Numbered from the stretch's first letter, positions 36,439 to 45,606 are shown. The stretch is DNA of 64,000 nucleotides from Candidatus Thiobius zoothamnicola (GCA_030826945.1 JAPQLC010000003.1:62001-126000); one strand, 5' to 3'. Numbers and translations: made by a program. Notes: generated by a model not told the origin, from the letters alone.

Positions 36439-37449
36439 ATGATAACTATATTAGAAAACACACTAAGAGATGGCTCTTATGTTATTGATTTTCAGTTTGA
36501 TAGGCAACAAACTGCCAATATAACAAAAGAATTATTTGATTTGGGGTTAAAACACATAGAGGTGGGCCATGGCTTAGGACTTGGGGCATGGAACAAGACA
36601 CACTTTGGGCTATCTAAAGAAGACGATGTTACTTATGTCAGGGCAGCTAGAGAGGCTGCACCAGAGGCAGATATTGCTGTATTTTTTATACCTGGTATTG
36701 GCACGGAAGAAGATATCAATAAAGCCATTGAAGCAGGTGTTAGTTTTTTAAGGGTAGGAACCAATATAGATACTTATAAAAAAGCGGAATATTTTGCTGC
36801 ATATGCCAAGAAAAAAGGAATTAGAGTGGCGATAAATTTGATGAAGAGCTACGGCGTGAAATCCTATGAATTCACGAAAATAGCTAGAGAAATAGACAAA
36901 TGGCAAACAGCGGATGTTATCTATTTAGTGGATTCTGCTGGGTGTATGTTACCAAACGAAGTTTTTGAATATATTACAAGAACTAAAGAACAAATTGCCA
37001 CCCATCTTGGATTTCATGGTCATAATAATATGTCTTTAGCCGTAGCTAATAGCTTGCAAGCCATTTATGGAGGTGCCACCTATATTGATACTTGCTTTAG
37101 AGGGTTGGGAAGAAGTGCTGGAAATGCCCAGACAGAAATAATCGTTTATTTGCTACAAAAAATGGGAATGACTTCAGTTAGTGCTGAAATATATAAATTT
37201 TATGACTTTGCTAATGAGTTTATTGTCCCTTTGATGCCTCGTTCGCAGGGGCTTACTGATGAGGAAATTCATATCGGCATTAGCCGTTTTCATACAAGCT
37301 ATATGCCCATGGTAAATAAAGTGGTAAAACAATATAAAGTGAATAAGAAAGAAATGATAAAGCAAGTCTCTGATATTAATTGTATTAACCCAAGTGAGGA
37401 TTTATTTATGGAAGTGGCGTCTGAAATTAAACGACATGAATATCAATAG
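36439..37449 (+). CDS. HMG-CoA lyase/4-hydroxy-2-oxovalerate aldolase-like TIM-barrel protein
   Basis: A 336-residue pyruvate-aldolase-type barrel: ENTLRDGSYVIDFQF (about 6-20) has the catalytic R-D pair, HIEVGHGLGLG follows, then VDSAGCMLPNEV and the metal-binding HGHNNMSLAV. In degradation pathways DmpG splits 4-hydroxy-2-oxoacids, but no DmpF-like dehydrogenase is here, so a biosynthetic role making a small acyl or keto-acid unit is more likely. It begins one base after the ATP-grasp gene ends and overlaps the next gene by 14 bases. Confidence 0.8.
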   Translation: MITILENTLRDGSYVIDFQFDRQQTANITKELFDLGLKHIEVGHGLGLGAWNKTHFGLSKEDDVTYVRAAREAAPEADIAVFFIPGIGTEEDINKAIEAGVSFLRVGTNIDTYKKAEYFAAYAKKKGIRVAINLMKSYGVKSYEFTKIAREIDKWQTADVIYLVDSAGCMLPNEVFEYITRTKEQIATHLGFHGHNNMSLAVANSLQAIYGGATYIDTCFRGLGRSAGNAQTEIIVYLLQKMGMTSVSAEIYKFYDFANEFIVPLMPRSQGLTDEEIHIGISRFHTSYMPMVNKVVKQYKVNKKEMIKQVSDINCINPSEDLFMEVASEIKRHEYQ

Positions 37450-38089
37450 TTTATTAAAAATATCTAGACAAATGGTGGAGCGATATTCAATTCGCTATCA
37501 AAATTTGGGTCTAGATGTACGTACGCTGGGCTGGGGTTCTACAGAGCAGCAAGTTTATCGCTTTAAGCAAACTACAGAAGGTATAAATTTCTCAAATAAA
37601 AAGAGAGTTCTTGATATAGGTTGTGGGTTTGGTGATTATTTAGCACTATTAGAGGCACAAAATTACCCCTTTAAAGAATATATGGGCTGGGATATTAATC
37701 CTGATCTCATACGGGAAGCTCGAAAAATATGGAATCACACCACGGCTCTATTTGAAGTTAAAGATATAGGTGATAGTTGTTTTAATACTTCTATCACTGA
37801 TATTGCCATAATGTTAGGAGTCCTTAATTTAAATCTTGAAAATAAAGTGGACAATTATGATTATTCGTTTCATTTTATAAAAAATGCCTTTGACTGCGTA
37901 AATGATGTTCTAGTGGTAGACTTTTTAAGCACCCAATATACCCCGGATTATCCACAAGAGGAATTTGTATTTTATCACGAACCAAGCAAAATGCTTGATT
38001 TTGCATTCTCATTAACGTCCAATGTAGTATTGAAACATAGTTATGCGCCTATACCTCAAAAAGAATTTATGTTGTTTCTTTACAAATGA
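37436..38089 (+). CDS. Class I SAM-dependent methyltransferase
   Basis: A 217-residue protein with the SAM motif VLDIGCGFGDYLALL (about 56-70) and a following acidic GWDINPD. The specific substrate cannot be read. The start is set at the ATG at 37436, which overlaps the aldolase gene; an upstream in-frame codon would lengthen the overlap. It overlaps the amidohydrolase by 4 bases, so it belongs to the same cassette and may methylate the unit built by the aldolase and ATP-grasp enzymes. Confidence 0.82.
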   Translation: MNINSLLKISRQMVERYSIRYQNLGLDVRTLGWGSTEQQVYRFKQTTEGINFSNKKRVLDIGCGFGDYLALLEAQNYPFKEYMGWDINPDLIREARKIWNHTTALFEVKDIGDSCFNTSITDIAIMLGVLNLNLENKVDNYDYSFHFIKNAFDCVNDVLVVDFLSTQYTPDYPQEEFVFYHEPSKMLDFAFSLTSNVVLKHSYAPIPQKEFMLFLYK

Positions 38090-38904
38090 AGATGAATATA
38101 TTTGATTTTAACGTTCACCTGCCTTACCTAAGCCATGAGGATGTAAGCAAAGTGATTGAACAGGATATGAATTTGGATGTGGCGGGTATTTGTAATGGCT
38201 TGGAAATATACCAAACCAATATACGAAAAATAAAAGGGGTGAATTTTCTTTTATTCAATACAAAGTTATTTGACGAAGATGCCGGAATTTTTTTTAATAA
38301 ATCCAAGCAATTTTTTGATGAAATAGCTTATACAGCATTAGTGGATTTTCGTCGCCACGACATCTTCGACTATATAGAAAAAGCAAAACATAATGGCGTG
38401 AACGCCATTATGTTTAATTCTTATTTGCAGAAGATTTCAGACGCTGATTTTATAGAAATAATAAAAATATGTCAGTTTGCAGAAAAGTTGGGCTTGATCA
38501 TCTGCATTGATGGCAGTTATGGTACATCCAGGATGTATGCCCACGATAATCTTAAACTAGCCTGTTTTGTGGCAGATGCAGTTTCAAAGACACCTATTGT
38601 AATTGTGCATAGCGGGGGTTGTAGAGTAATAGAGGCTTTTTTGTTGGCGGACGCTAAACCAAATATTTGGCTTGATACTTCTTTTTCCCTGCCTTATTAT
38701 ATCGGCTCATCTTTGGAACAGGATTTTGCATTCGTATATAAAAAAATGAATGCTCAGAAAGTTCTTTTTGGTACAGATTATCCATATCAAAATTCTAGGA
38801 ACGCAATCAAGATACATAAAAAATTTTTTAATAAATATGGCTTTACAAATTCAGAGCAAGAACAAATTTTTTATAAAAATGCTTTAGAGCTATTTCAAGT
38901 ATGA
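38086..38904 (+). CDS. Amidohydrolase family 2 (TIM-barrel metal-dependent hydrolase)
   Basis: A 272-residue protein with an amidohydrolase-2 layout: N-terminal NIFDFNVHLPYL (the usual D-x-H-x-H is changed to F-N-V-H), a central IVIVHSGG with a metal-ligand histidine, and a C-terminal FGTDYPY with the catalytic aspartate. Members hydrolyse or decarboxylate small molecules. Here it overlaps its neighbours by 4 bases on each side, so it is part of the nonulosonic acid cassette. The reaction is unknown. ATG at 38086 or 38092. Confidence 0.75.
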   Translation: MKMNIFDFNVHLPYLSHEDVSKVIEQDMNLDVAGICNGLEIYQTNIRKIKGVNFLLFNTKLFDEDAGIFFNKSKQFFDEIAYTALVDFRRHDIFDYIEKAKHNGVNAIMFNSYLQKISDADFIEIIKICQFAEKLGLIICIDGSYGTSRMYAHDNLKLACFVADAVSKTPIVIVHSGGCRVIEAFLLADAKPNIWLDTSFSLPYYIGSSLEQDFAFVYKKMNAQKVLFGTDYPYQNSRNAIKIHKKFFNKYGFTNSEQEQIFYKNALELFQV

Positions 38905-39857
38905 AAAACTTGTTGCTTCTTACAGAGGCAGGTAAAGGCATTGGTTTTGGACACTATACCCGATGTATGGCAGTGCAGGAAAGATTAATAGAATTGAATA
39001 TTAACGCACAAAGTGTTGTTAATCTTAAAGGAAATGCTTTTTCCCAATTTCAGGGGGATATAGCCAATTGGCTTGAAGAAGAAAGAAAAGTAATAAAATA
39101 TTCAAGTTTGGAAAATGTTTTAGTGGATTCTTACTTGGCCACTCCCGCGTACTTTGTTTTTCTGAAACAATATTTTAAAAAGGTGTTCGTTTTTGATGAC
39201 TACAACAGGATAAAATACGGCGCTGATCTCATAATTAATCCCAATGTGTTTTTTGATGAAGTTGATTACCAAAATCAAAAGGCAGTGGGAGGGAAGGATT
39301 TCACTATCTTGAGAAAGTCATTCAGGAATTGTGTAAACATGGTGTTAAAAGAAAATATTAATAAGGTACTAATTACTTTGGGTGGTAGCGACTTCAGGGA
39401 ATTGTTGCCTAAACTGGTGAGGTCTTTTGCATTTACCGATATTCCTCAAATCTATGTCATAGACCCTGAACAAAAATTACCCCCATTGAAGGACTCCAGA
39501 ATACATGTTTTAGGCAGGCAAAATGAACAAGAAGTATTTAAAAATTTTCAAGACGCTGATATTGTGATTTCTGCCTGTGGGCAAACACTGCATGAGTTGG
39601 CAAGTATGGGGAAAGCTACTATAGGAATTTGCCTGGATATAGATCAAGAAGCAAATCAAAGCTTTTATTATGAAAAAAGATTTTTACTCATGAAAAATTT
39701 TTGGAATGATGGAAACCTTGCGGACAACATCACTGTTAATTTAAATAAATTAAGAAATCGACAAGTGCGAGAAAATATAAATAGATTAGGGAGAAATCTA
39801 ATAAATGTAGATGGCGTATCTAATATTTGTCGAGAGTTGATTCTGCATGGCAAATAG
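38901..39857 (+). CDS. PseG-like UDP-sugar hydrolase / GT28-C-terminal family protein
   Basis: Full-length (318 residues) relative of PseG, the UDP-2,4-diacetamido-trideoxy-altrose hydrolase. It has GIGFGHYTRCMAVQ (about 13-26) with the catalytic G-x-GH histidine, VFVFDDYNR, and a nucleotide-binding second domain with ITLGGSD, VISACGQTLHELASMGKATIGI and a late QEANQ. This makes it the likely replacement for the truncated PseG domain at 33394. It is the last gene of the AT-rich block and overlaps the more GC-rich deacetylase gene by 11 bases. Confidence 0.82.
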   Translation: MKNLLLLTEAGKGIGFGHYTRCMAVQERLIELNINAQSVVNLKGNAFSQFQGDIANWLEEERKVIKYSSLENVLVDSYLATPAYFVFLKQYFKKVFVFDDYNRIKYGADLIINPNVFFDEVDYQNQKAVGGKDFTILRKSFRNCVNMVLKENINKVLITLGGSDFRELLPKLVRSFAFTDIPQIYVIDPEQKLPPLKDSRIHVLGRQNEQEVFKNFQDADIVISACGQTLHELASMGKATIGICLDIDQEANQSFYYEKRFLLMKNFWNDGNLADNITVNLNKLRNRQVRENINRLGRNLINVDGVSNICRELILHGK

Positions 39858-40554
39858 TAAATTATCAACCCGTATGGACAAAAAAGTAGTACTTGTAGTA
39901 GCCGCCCATCCTGATGACGAAGTACTGGGCTGCGGTGGAACAATCGCCAGGCATGTTGCAGAAGGTGATGCGGTGCATGTCGTATTCATGGCGGATGGCG
40001 TAACCTCAAGAAGTGCCTTGGCTAATTCATCCGAACAACAGGCACGCAATGCATCTGCATACCGGGCGTGTGAAATTCTTGGCGCAAATGAACCGGTATT
40101 TCTTGGTTTCCCGGATAATCGCATGGATACCCTTGCCTTGTTGGATATCGTTCAAGCCTTGGAAAAAGAGATACAAACTATCCAACCTGATATTGTTTAT
40201 ACGCATCACTATGGCGATCTGAATATAGATCATCGTATTACACACCAGGCAGTCATGGCCGCCTGTCGGCCACAAGGAAATTACTCCGTCAAAACAATAC
40301 TTTGCTTTGAGGTGCCATCCAGTACTGAATGGCAGACACCCAATAGTGGGCAGGTGTTTGAGCCAAACTGGTTTGTTAATATTAGCGATACACTGGAAAC
40401 CAAAATGAAAGCATTACAAGCTTATCACGAAGAAATGCGTTCACCACCACATAGTAGAAGTATTGAAAATGTTGTAAGAATATCGGCATTAAGAGGTGCT
40501 AATATTGGAATCGAATACGCTGAAGCGTTTCAGTTATTGAGGTTAATTAAGTGA
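39847..40554 (+). CDS. PIG-L family deacetylase
   Basis: A zinc-dependent de-N-acetylase of 235 residues. The metal site AAHPDDEVLGCGG (about 19-31) and the downstream HHYGDLNIDHR are intact. Relatives in nonulosonic acid clusters act on amino sugars or their precursors. Its base composition is closer to pseB/pseC than to the AT-rich genes before it, suggesting it belongs to an older version of the locus. The true start may be the ATG nine codons in (MDKKVVLVV). Confidence 0.87.
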   Translation: MANSKLSTRMDKKVVLVVAAHPDDEVLGCGGTIARHVAEGDAVHVVFMADGVTSRSALANSSEQQARNASAYRACEILGANEPVFLGFPDNRMDTLALLDIVQALEKEIQTIQPDIVYTHHYGDLNIDHRITHQAVMAACRPQGNYSVKTILCFEVPSSTEWQTPNSGQVFEPNWFVNISDTLETKMKALQAYHEEMRSPPHSRSIENVVRISALRGANIGIEYAEAFQLLRLIK

Positions 40555-40558
40555 AGCC

Positions 40559-40666
40559 ATGACCAATGTCGAAGAAATTCAGCAAGCGATTGATGCGGCT
40601 CATAAAGCAGGCTGTAAAGAACTGGCTACTCTGCATTGTGTCAGTAGCTACCCTGCTTCAAAGTAG
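40559..40666 (+). pseudogene. Fragment of a NeuB/PseI synthase gene
   Basis: Thirty-five codons read MTNVEEIQQAIDAAHKAGCK and then ELATLHCVSSYPAS before a stop. This is the internal NeuB/PseI segment that normally follows ISTG (compare VNSSEIKKVV and LHCNSIYPTP in the intact copy at 34199). Both flanks are lost; insertion-sequence debris follows at once. It indicates that a second or original pseI lay directly downstream of the deacetylase gene. Confidence 0.78.
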
Positions 40667-41301
40667 AGTATAAGAAGTGCCAGGCTTGGATTTGTTTTAT
40701 CGCCTAAATAACTCATCTTTCGGAGTTCAAAATCCGACGAAGTACGAAGTCGGCGGCTAAGTTATTGAAATAAATATAAAAAGCTCCCGTAACGGGTAAA
40801 ATGTTTGTTTTCTACCGCAAACAACAATACCAGACAGGAGCTTGTATGAAGAATGGCACAAACACAGACGGGCTGTCGCCGTTAATCAGCGATTTTTTCA
40901 CCGATGCAAAAGGTTATATGGATAACCTGTTTGCCGATACCTGGAAACAGTTAAAACTCAACCAGCAAATCCAAAAGGCCGGGTTGGCGAAACGCAGTGG
41001 CTTTGGTATCCAGGAAACGGTTTACCTTTTGTTGCTTTGGAACTGGCTGAATGGTGCCTTCCCCCGGGAACTGCTAAGCTAAATATATAACCCTTTTACT
41101 GGATAGAAAAATCCAGTATAACGTTGCGGCTAATACGGCCGTATCCTGGTCTGTAATACAGAGGTAAGTAGCAAGGCTAATCCATTCACGCGCAGATTGG
41201 TCGCCATTATCGCGAAAGAAAGCCATGGTACCCACTAAAATAGCCTACGCAGACAAATTTTTACGCCAAGAAACCCGCTAAAAAGCTACGTAAGCCAAAG
41301 T
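40667..41301. mobile_element. Insertion-sequence debris
   Basis: No intact gene in about 630 bp. It contains a transposase N-terminal fragment (40846-41082), small hairpins (CCGAC-10-GTCGG near 40733; CCCGTAACGGG near 40787; ACTGGAT-6-ATCCAGT near 41099) and unassigned DNA after the fragment. Matching element ends could not be defined by eye. The debris separates the pseI fragment from the FkbM gene. Confidence 0.6.
40846..41082 (+). pseudogene. Transposase N-terminal fragment (IS4-like DDE type)
   Basis: From ATG 40846, with GGAG 7 nt upstream, 78 codons are open, including MDNLFADTWKQLKLNQQIQK and ETVYLLLLWNWLNGAFPREL, then a stop. Intact transposases of this kind are several hundred residues; the catalytic DDE core is absent. 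The IS family name is a recollection of sequence type, not a search result. Confidence 0.6.
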
Positions 41302-42237
41302 ATGACCATAGATTTTGCTGACGAGAAAAAAATGAATCCGTTGATTAACTATTTTATCGAAATTTACCGTCTGCACAAGAGATTCATGTTTTGGGTAATA
41401 AATAGTATCGAAGAACATAGTAGTCGAAGTATAGCATTGCAAACAAGAAATTTGATAAATAAATTAAAGGGACTAAATCATAGATTTTTTTTTGATGAAT
41501 CTGCCCTCCTTTATTACGTAGAAGAAAAAGGTCGAAAGCATTATTTCGGAAATAAGAGAAGGGGATTTCAAATATATTATTATGGGATTGATGTTCGCGC
41601 CCAATCTTTAGGGCAATCGTATATGTTGGATATGGTGAATTTCTTCCACGAAGATATCGTTATTGATTGTGGGGCAAATTATGCTGATATCATTTTATTT
41701 CTTAACGGAAGAATAAAGCAAGAAAACTATATTACATTTGAACCTGGAACAGAGGAATTTTCTGTAATCTCAAAGAATGCGCCCCATTCAAAGAACTTTA
41801 ATATGGGGCTAGGCGACCAAAATATTAATAGGGAGTTTTTCTTAAATACTGAGAATGCAGATTCGAGTATTATTGAGCCTCCAACATATTCAAAATCAAT
41901 AAATGTTAGGCTTACAAACTTCGACTCTTTCATAAAAGACAACGGTATATCTAGAATCAAGCTTTTTAAAGTTGAAGCTGAAGGTTTTGAGCCTGAAGTT
42001 CTTAAAGGTGCAAGTGAATTCATCACTGTTTGTGAATATGTAGCAATTGACGGAGGGTATGAACGTGGCAAAACTCAAGAAGAAACATTCTCTTATCAGG
42101 TGAATTTTCTTTTACGAAGAAATTTTGAAATGATTGGTGTTAATCTAAAACAAGGTCGGGCATTATTTCGTAACAAAAAGCTTATAAATAAAGATCCGGA
42201 AGACAACACAACTACCCTAATAGACGGGAAACTCTGA
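41302..42237 (+). CDS. FkbM family methyltransferase
   Basis: A 311-residue protein with the FkbM core: VIDCGANYADIILFL (about 116-130) as SAM motif I, YITFEPGTEEF, then LTNFDSFIKDNGISRIKLFKVEAEGFEPEVLKG-type segment (key residues Lys-Val-Glu-x2-Gly). In glycan loci these enzymes O-methylate sugars. The ATG at 41332 (MNPLINYF) is an alternative start, since the first ten codons may derive from the insertion debris. It is flanked on both sides by transposase remnants. Confidence 0.85.
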   Translation: MTIDFADEKKMNPLINYFIEIYRLHKRFMFWVINSIEEHSSRSIALQTRNLINKLKGLNHRFFFDESALLYYVEEKGRKHYFGNKRRGFQIYYYGIDVRAQSLGQSYMLDMVNFFHEDIVIDCGANYADIILFLNGRIKQENYITFEPGTEEFSVISKNAPHSKNFNMGLGDQNINREFFLNTENADSSIIEPPTYSKSINVRLTNFDSFIKDNGISRIKLFKVEAEGFEPEVLKGASEFITVCEYVAIDGGYERGKTQEETFSYQVNFLLRRNFEMIGVNLKQGRALFRNKKLINKDPEDNTTTLIDGKL

Positions 42238-42243
42238 CGTACT

Positions 42244-42336
42244 ATGGAGAATATTTCTCAAATTGAGCATATCCGCTATCGTGGTGTCACCAACTTTGAA
42301 CTGATGAGGGTGATAGTCTTTCCGTCTGACGTTTAA
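42244..42336 (+). pseudogene. C-terminal transposase remnant (IS982-like)
   Basis: Thirty codons read MENISQIEHIRYRGVTNFEL before losing the pattern and stopping. The segment S-Q-I-E-H-x-R-x-R-x-V-x-N-F is typical of the C terminus of IS982-type transposases. The rest of the element is gone. Confidence 0.6.
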
Positions 42337-42359
42337 TTCAAAACTCACGTTAGTTACAA

Positions 42360-43529
42360 ATGAAAAATAATTATTTTAAAGAAATTTCTTATCTGATAGA
42401 ACGTGAAAAATATGCAAAATCAATTATTTCAGATAGGATTTATCCAAAAACAAAATTGGAAAAAATCATAAGCCGACTTCCATTAGGGCAAGGTACATTA
42501 ATATTGTTAGTGGTAATAAATTTATTCTCTGAAGTATTTAAAAAAAGGGCATCGATTAATGATGCTATCTTTATAGAAGACCACTCTTCTGGAAAAATTA
42601 GGCGATCAATTGGTGATTATAGAAAAATGATAAATAGTGTAGTGCCAATAAAATCTATAAAAAAATTAAGTTTTTTGGAAATAATTGTACTTACTCGACT
42701 AATTAGTAAAGAAATTAGTACCAAAAAAATTAAAGAAGAAGATAATGTTAAGATAGTTATAGAATTTTTTATTTCATTGTTAATATACAGGAATATATTT
42801 TCCTCGTACAATGCTAAAGGGATTATTATTGCAGATGATTTCGGTAGTAAGAGAATGGGGGCTTTATGTGCAGCAAAAGAAAGCAACGTAAAAATATTTG
42901 TGTATAAGTTATCTGCGGAGACAGGTCGCATATTGCCGCTAATTCCAGACTATATTTGCTGTCGCAATGTTAAACAAAGGCAGGAGCATAAGAATATACC
43001 TTCGATTTTTATACAAACAGAAACAAAATCTAATTACATTAGTATAAACGATAAGGAAAAGCTTAATTTGCATATTGTTTTAAATGCGTTCGTAAATATT
43101 GCAGGTCTAAAAAGACTTTATAATCAATTAGTAGAAAACGAAAATGTATATAAAGTATCACTTTGCTTGCACCCAAGAAGTAATAAAAAAGATTACATTC
43201 ATATAACTAATAACTTTTCGACTACAGATGAAATAATAGCTAGTGGCGCAAACGATATTGCTGTAGCTGGAAATACTTCGGCTATAGAGAAATTAATACT
43301 GAATAATAAAATAGTTATATATAATGGCGATTCTGATAATGCGGTACATGATCTATATGGATATGTTAAAAATAGTATGGTTTTTGAAATACCTCCTTCC
43401 TGCATAAATTCAGTTGTTATAAAAAGAAATTATACTAAGTGTTGGAGTGAGCGGATAAAAAAAGAAATAGAAGCTCCTTTTGAGTCCGATAGATTGGAGG
43501 TTCATATTGATGGTCTTCTGTCAAAATAA
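42360..43529 (+). CDS. Putative GT-B-fold glycosyltransferase/hypothetical
   Basis: A 389-residue AT-rich gene without a clear family. The C-terminal half has features of GT-B transferases: VSLCLHPRSNKKDYI (about 260-274) and ANDIAVAGNTSAIEKLILNNKIVIY, like the H-P and G-x-S-S elements of capsule and teichoic acid transferases and polysialyltransferase-like proteins. Its place in a run of glycan genes supports this, but I would not assign a sugar. A hydrophobic segment near residues 46-58 may associate with the membrane. Confidence 0.55.
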   Translation: MKNNYFKEISYLIEREKYAKSIISDRIYPKTKLEKIISRLPLGQGTLILLVVINLFSEVFKKRASINDAIFIEDHSSGKIRRSIGDYRKMINSVVPIKSIKKLSFLEIIVLTRLISKEISTKKIKEEDNVKIVIEFFISLLIYRNIFSSYNAKGIIIADDFGSKRMGALCAAKESNVKIFVYKLSAETGRILPLIPDYICCRNVKQRQEHKNIPSIFIQTETKSNYISINDKEKLNLHIVLNAFVNIAGLKRLYNQLVENENVYKVSLCLHPRSNKKDYIHITNNFSTTDEIIASGANDIAVAGNTSAIEKLILNNKIVIYNGDSDNAVHDLYGYVKNSMVFEIPPSCINSVVIKRNYTKCWSERIKKEIEAPFESDRLEVHIDGLLSK

Positions 43530-43542
43530 TGGGAGATATGAA

Positions 43543-44430
43543 ATGAATAAATGTCCTGTCTGTCAAAATCAAAAGCTTAAGACCGTAATAAATAAAGACA
43601 ACGATGAGATAGTTGTAAATGAATGTTTAAAGTGTGGGCATGGTTTTCTTGTTAACACAGAGGAAAAATACAATTCAGAACTTTACGAGTACTATGAGGA
43701 TTTAATGCTTGATAAAGACCTTTTAGAACAGGAGAGATTAAATGATAACAATTATCGTGAAATACTGTCCGTATTTAAAATACTTAGTGACGAAAAAAGC
43801 TTGTTGGATGTTGGTTGCGGTATTGGAGGTTTTGTTCAATTCGCTCAGAGTCAAGGCTGGGAAGCAAAAGGAATCGATCTTTCTTGTCAAGCTGTAGATT
43901 TAGGCAGAAGTTTAGGAAGAAATATAGAAAGAATGAATTTTTTTGATGAACAGGTTGTTAAGTATGGACAGTTTGATGCGATTACCATGTTTGAGTTTAT
44001 AGAGCATGTATCCAATCCTTTGTCTTTTATTAACACTGCGGCTCAATATCTGAAAAAAGGTGGAGTATTGTATTTAACTACGCCAAATTTCCGTGCACTT
44101 GATAGGTATATTTTGCGGGATGAATGGCGTGTTATAAGTAAAGAGCATTTGAATTATTTTACTAAAAGTTCTTTGGAGAAGATGATTAGTTGCAATGAGC
44201 ATCTTTGCATAAAAAAAATAAAGACAAAAAATATATCTATCCAAGCTTTAATGAAAATTATCGGTAATATGGATTTTTCTGTTAGAGAAAAACAAAAAAA
44301 AATAACAACGAATACTAGAAAAAAAATAAAATTATCTCGATCTATGCGGTATGCGAAAAATTTGGCTAATATCACATTAAATATGTTAGATAAAGGTTCA
44401 ACAATAATTGCCGTAATTGAAAGGAGATAA
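43543..44430 (+). CDS. Class I SAM-dependent methyltransferase with N-terminal zinc ribbon
   Basis: The 295-residue protein starts MNKCPVCQNQKLKT, with CPVC and CLKCGHG forming a zinc ribbon, then SAM motif LLDVGCGIGGFVQFA (about 87-101), FEFIEHVSNP and LYLTTPNF. I chose ATG 43543 because GGGAG lies about 8 nt upstream; in-frame codons further 5' run into the previous gene. The modification target, probably a sugar in the surface glycan, is inferred from context. Confidence 0.83.
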   Translation: MNKCPVCQNQKLKTVINKDNDEIVVNECLKCGHGFLVNTEEKYNSELYEYYEDLMLDKDLLEQERLNDNNYREILSVFKILSDEKSLLDVGCGIGGFVQFAQSQGWEAKGIDLSCQAVDLGRSLGRNIERMNFFDEQVVKYGQFDAITMFEFIEHVSNPLSFINTAAQYLKKGGVLYLTTPNFRALDRYILRDEWRVISKEHLNYFTKSSLEKMISCNEHLCIKKIKTKNISIQALMKIIGNMDFSVREKQKKITTNTRKKIKLSRSMRYAKNLANITLNMLDKGSTIIAVIERR

Positions 44431-44439
44431 TTAATAAAG

Positions 44440-45606
44440 ATGAAGTTGGTTATAATTGCGCAGTCGATTCCGCCTGACCATGCGGGAGGCGGTAAACGAG
44501 CGTTTAATTGCTTAAACTATTTTTTGGCAAAAGGGATTGATGTGAAGTTGGTTACTACTACTCCACACGAAAAGAATAATAGAAATATTATCACTATTCC
44601 TATATACAGGAGATTTAAGAATGAAATAATCAAAAAATCTTATTTTTTATACGGGGTTTCTTTGGTTAGGCTCTTTTTCTTTTATAAAAAAGAAATGCCA
44701 GATTTAGTCCATTTGTTTGGAGGCTATCCATGGGGAATGTGGCATTTAACGATTTGTAGGATTTTAAATATACCATATGTTATCGAGTCAACGCTGGATC
44801 AAGTTGATGATATTGATTCTTTGCTGAAACAAAAGAATAAAATTTTTGTAAGGACTGTAATTCGTGCCAAATCCTTGATTGCTGTAAGTAAAAAATTATT
44901 GCCTGAAGGAGGAAATTTGAATCCACTAAAATATAAAAATATTTGCATTATTCCTAATGGTATCAATCTAAATAAATTCAAAGTATTGGGCAACCTTGAT
45001 ATTGAGAAAGAAAAACATAAACATGGAATATCAAAAAACAGAATTGTTATAGGTTATTTAGGCGGCATTGTGGAAAGAAAAGGTCTTTTAAATTTGCTTC
45101 ATGCTTGGAGTCTGCTTTCTGACTATGAGAAGTCTAAGATTCAAATTGTAGTAGCTGGACCTAAAGGTAAAATACGTAGCGATATAGACTATTTTAATAA
45201 GTGTAAAAATATAGTAGGCGAGTCTAACAGTGAGGATATTCTTTTTCTTGGTAAAGTGATATATCCGGAAAATTTATTTCCAACTTTCGATTACCTGATT
45301 CATACATCCAGCACTGAAGGATTTCCCAATGTTATTATAGAAGCAATGGCTTGTGGGGTTCCTGTTTTTGCAAAAAAAATACCGGGAGTGACAGATCAAA
45401 TAATAATAGAGAAACAAGAAAAGATCGGCACATTGTATGAGAATGAAGATGAGCTTGTTACGATATTACATGGAATAATATACAGAAAATTCCAATTTTC
45501 CAGAAAAAATGAAATCCGAAGTTTCGTGAAAAGAAATTTTTCTGATGAAATAATAATTGACTTATATGTTTCTTTGTATGAGAAATTAACCTCAGATATT
45601 TCATGA
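44440..45606 (+). CDS. Glycosyltransferase family 4
   Basis: A 388-residue GT-B enzyme. N-terminal AQSIPPDHAGGGKRAF holds the glycine-rich acceptor loop; the C-terminal nucleotide-sugar domain has IGYLGGIVERKGLLNLL and the E-x7-E motif region STEGFPNVIIEAMACGVPV. It overlaps the next transferase by 4 bases. It adds one sugar to the lipid-linked glycan at the cytoplasmic face; donor and linkage unknown. Confidence 0.85.
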   Translation: MKLVIIAQSIPPDHAGGGKRAFNCLNYFLAKGIDVKLVTTTPHEKNNRNIITIPIYRRFKNEIIKKSYFLYGVSLVRLFFFYKKEMPDLVHLFGGYPWGMWHLTICRILNIPYVIESTLDQVDDIDSLLKQKNKIFVRTVIRAKSLIAVSKKLLPEGGNLNPLKYKNICIIPNGINLNKFKVLGNLDIEKEKHKHGISKNRIVIGYLGGIVERKGLLNLLHAWSLLSDYEKSKIQIVVAGPKGKIRSDIDYFNKCKNIVGESNSEDILFLGKVIYPENLFPTFDYLIHTSSTEGFPNVIIEAMACGVPVFAKKIPGVTDQIIIEKQEKIGTLYENEDELVTILHGIIYRKFQFSRKNEIRSFVKRNFSDEIIIDLYVSLYEKLTSDIS

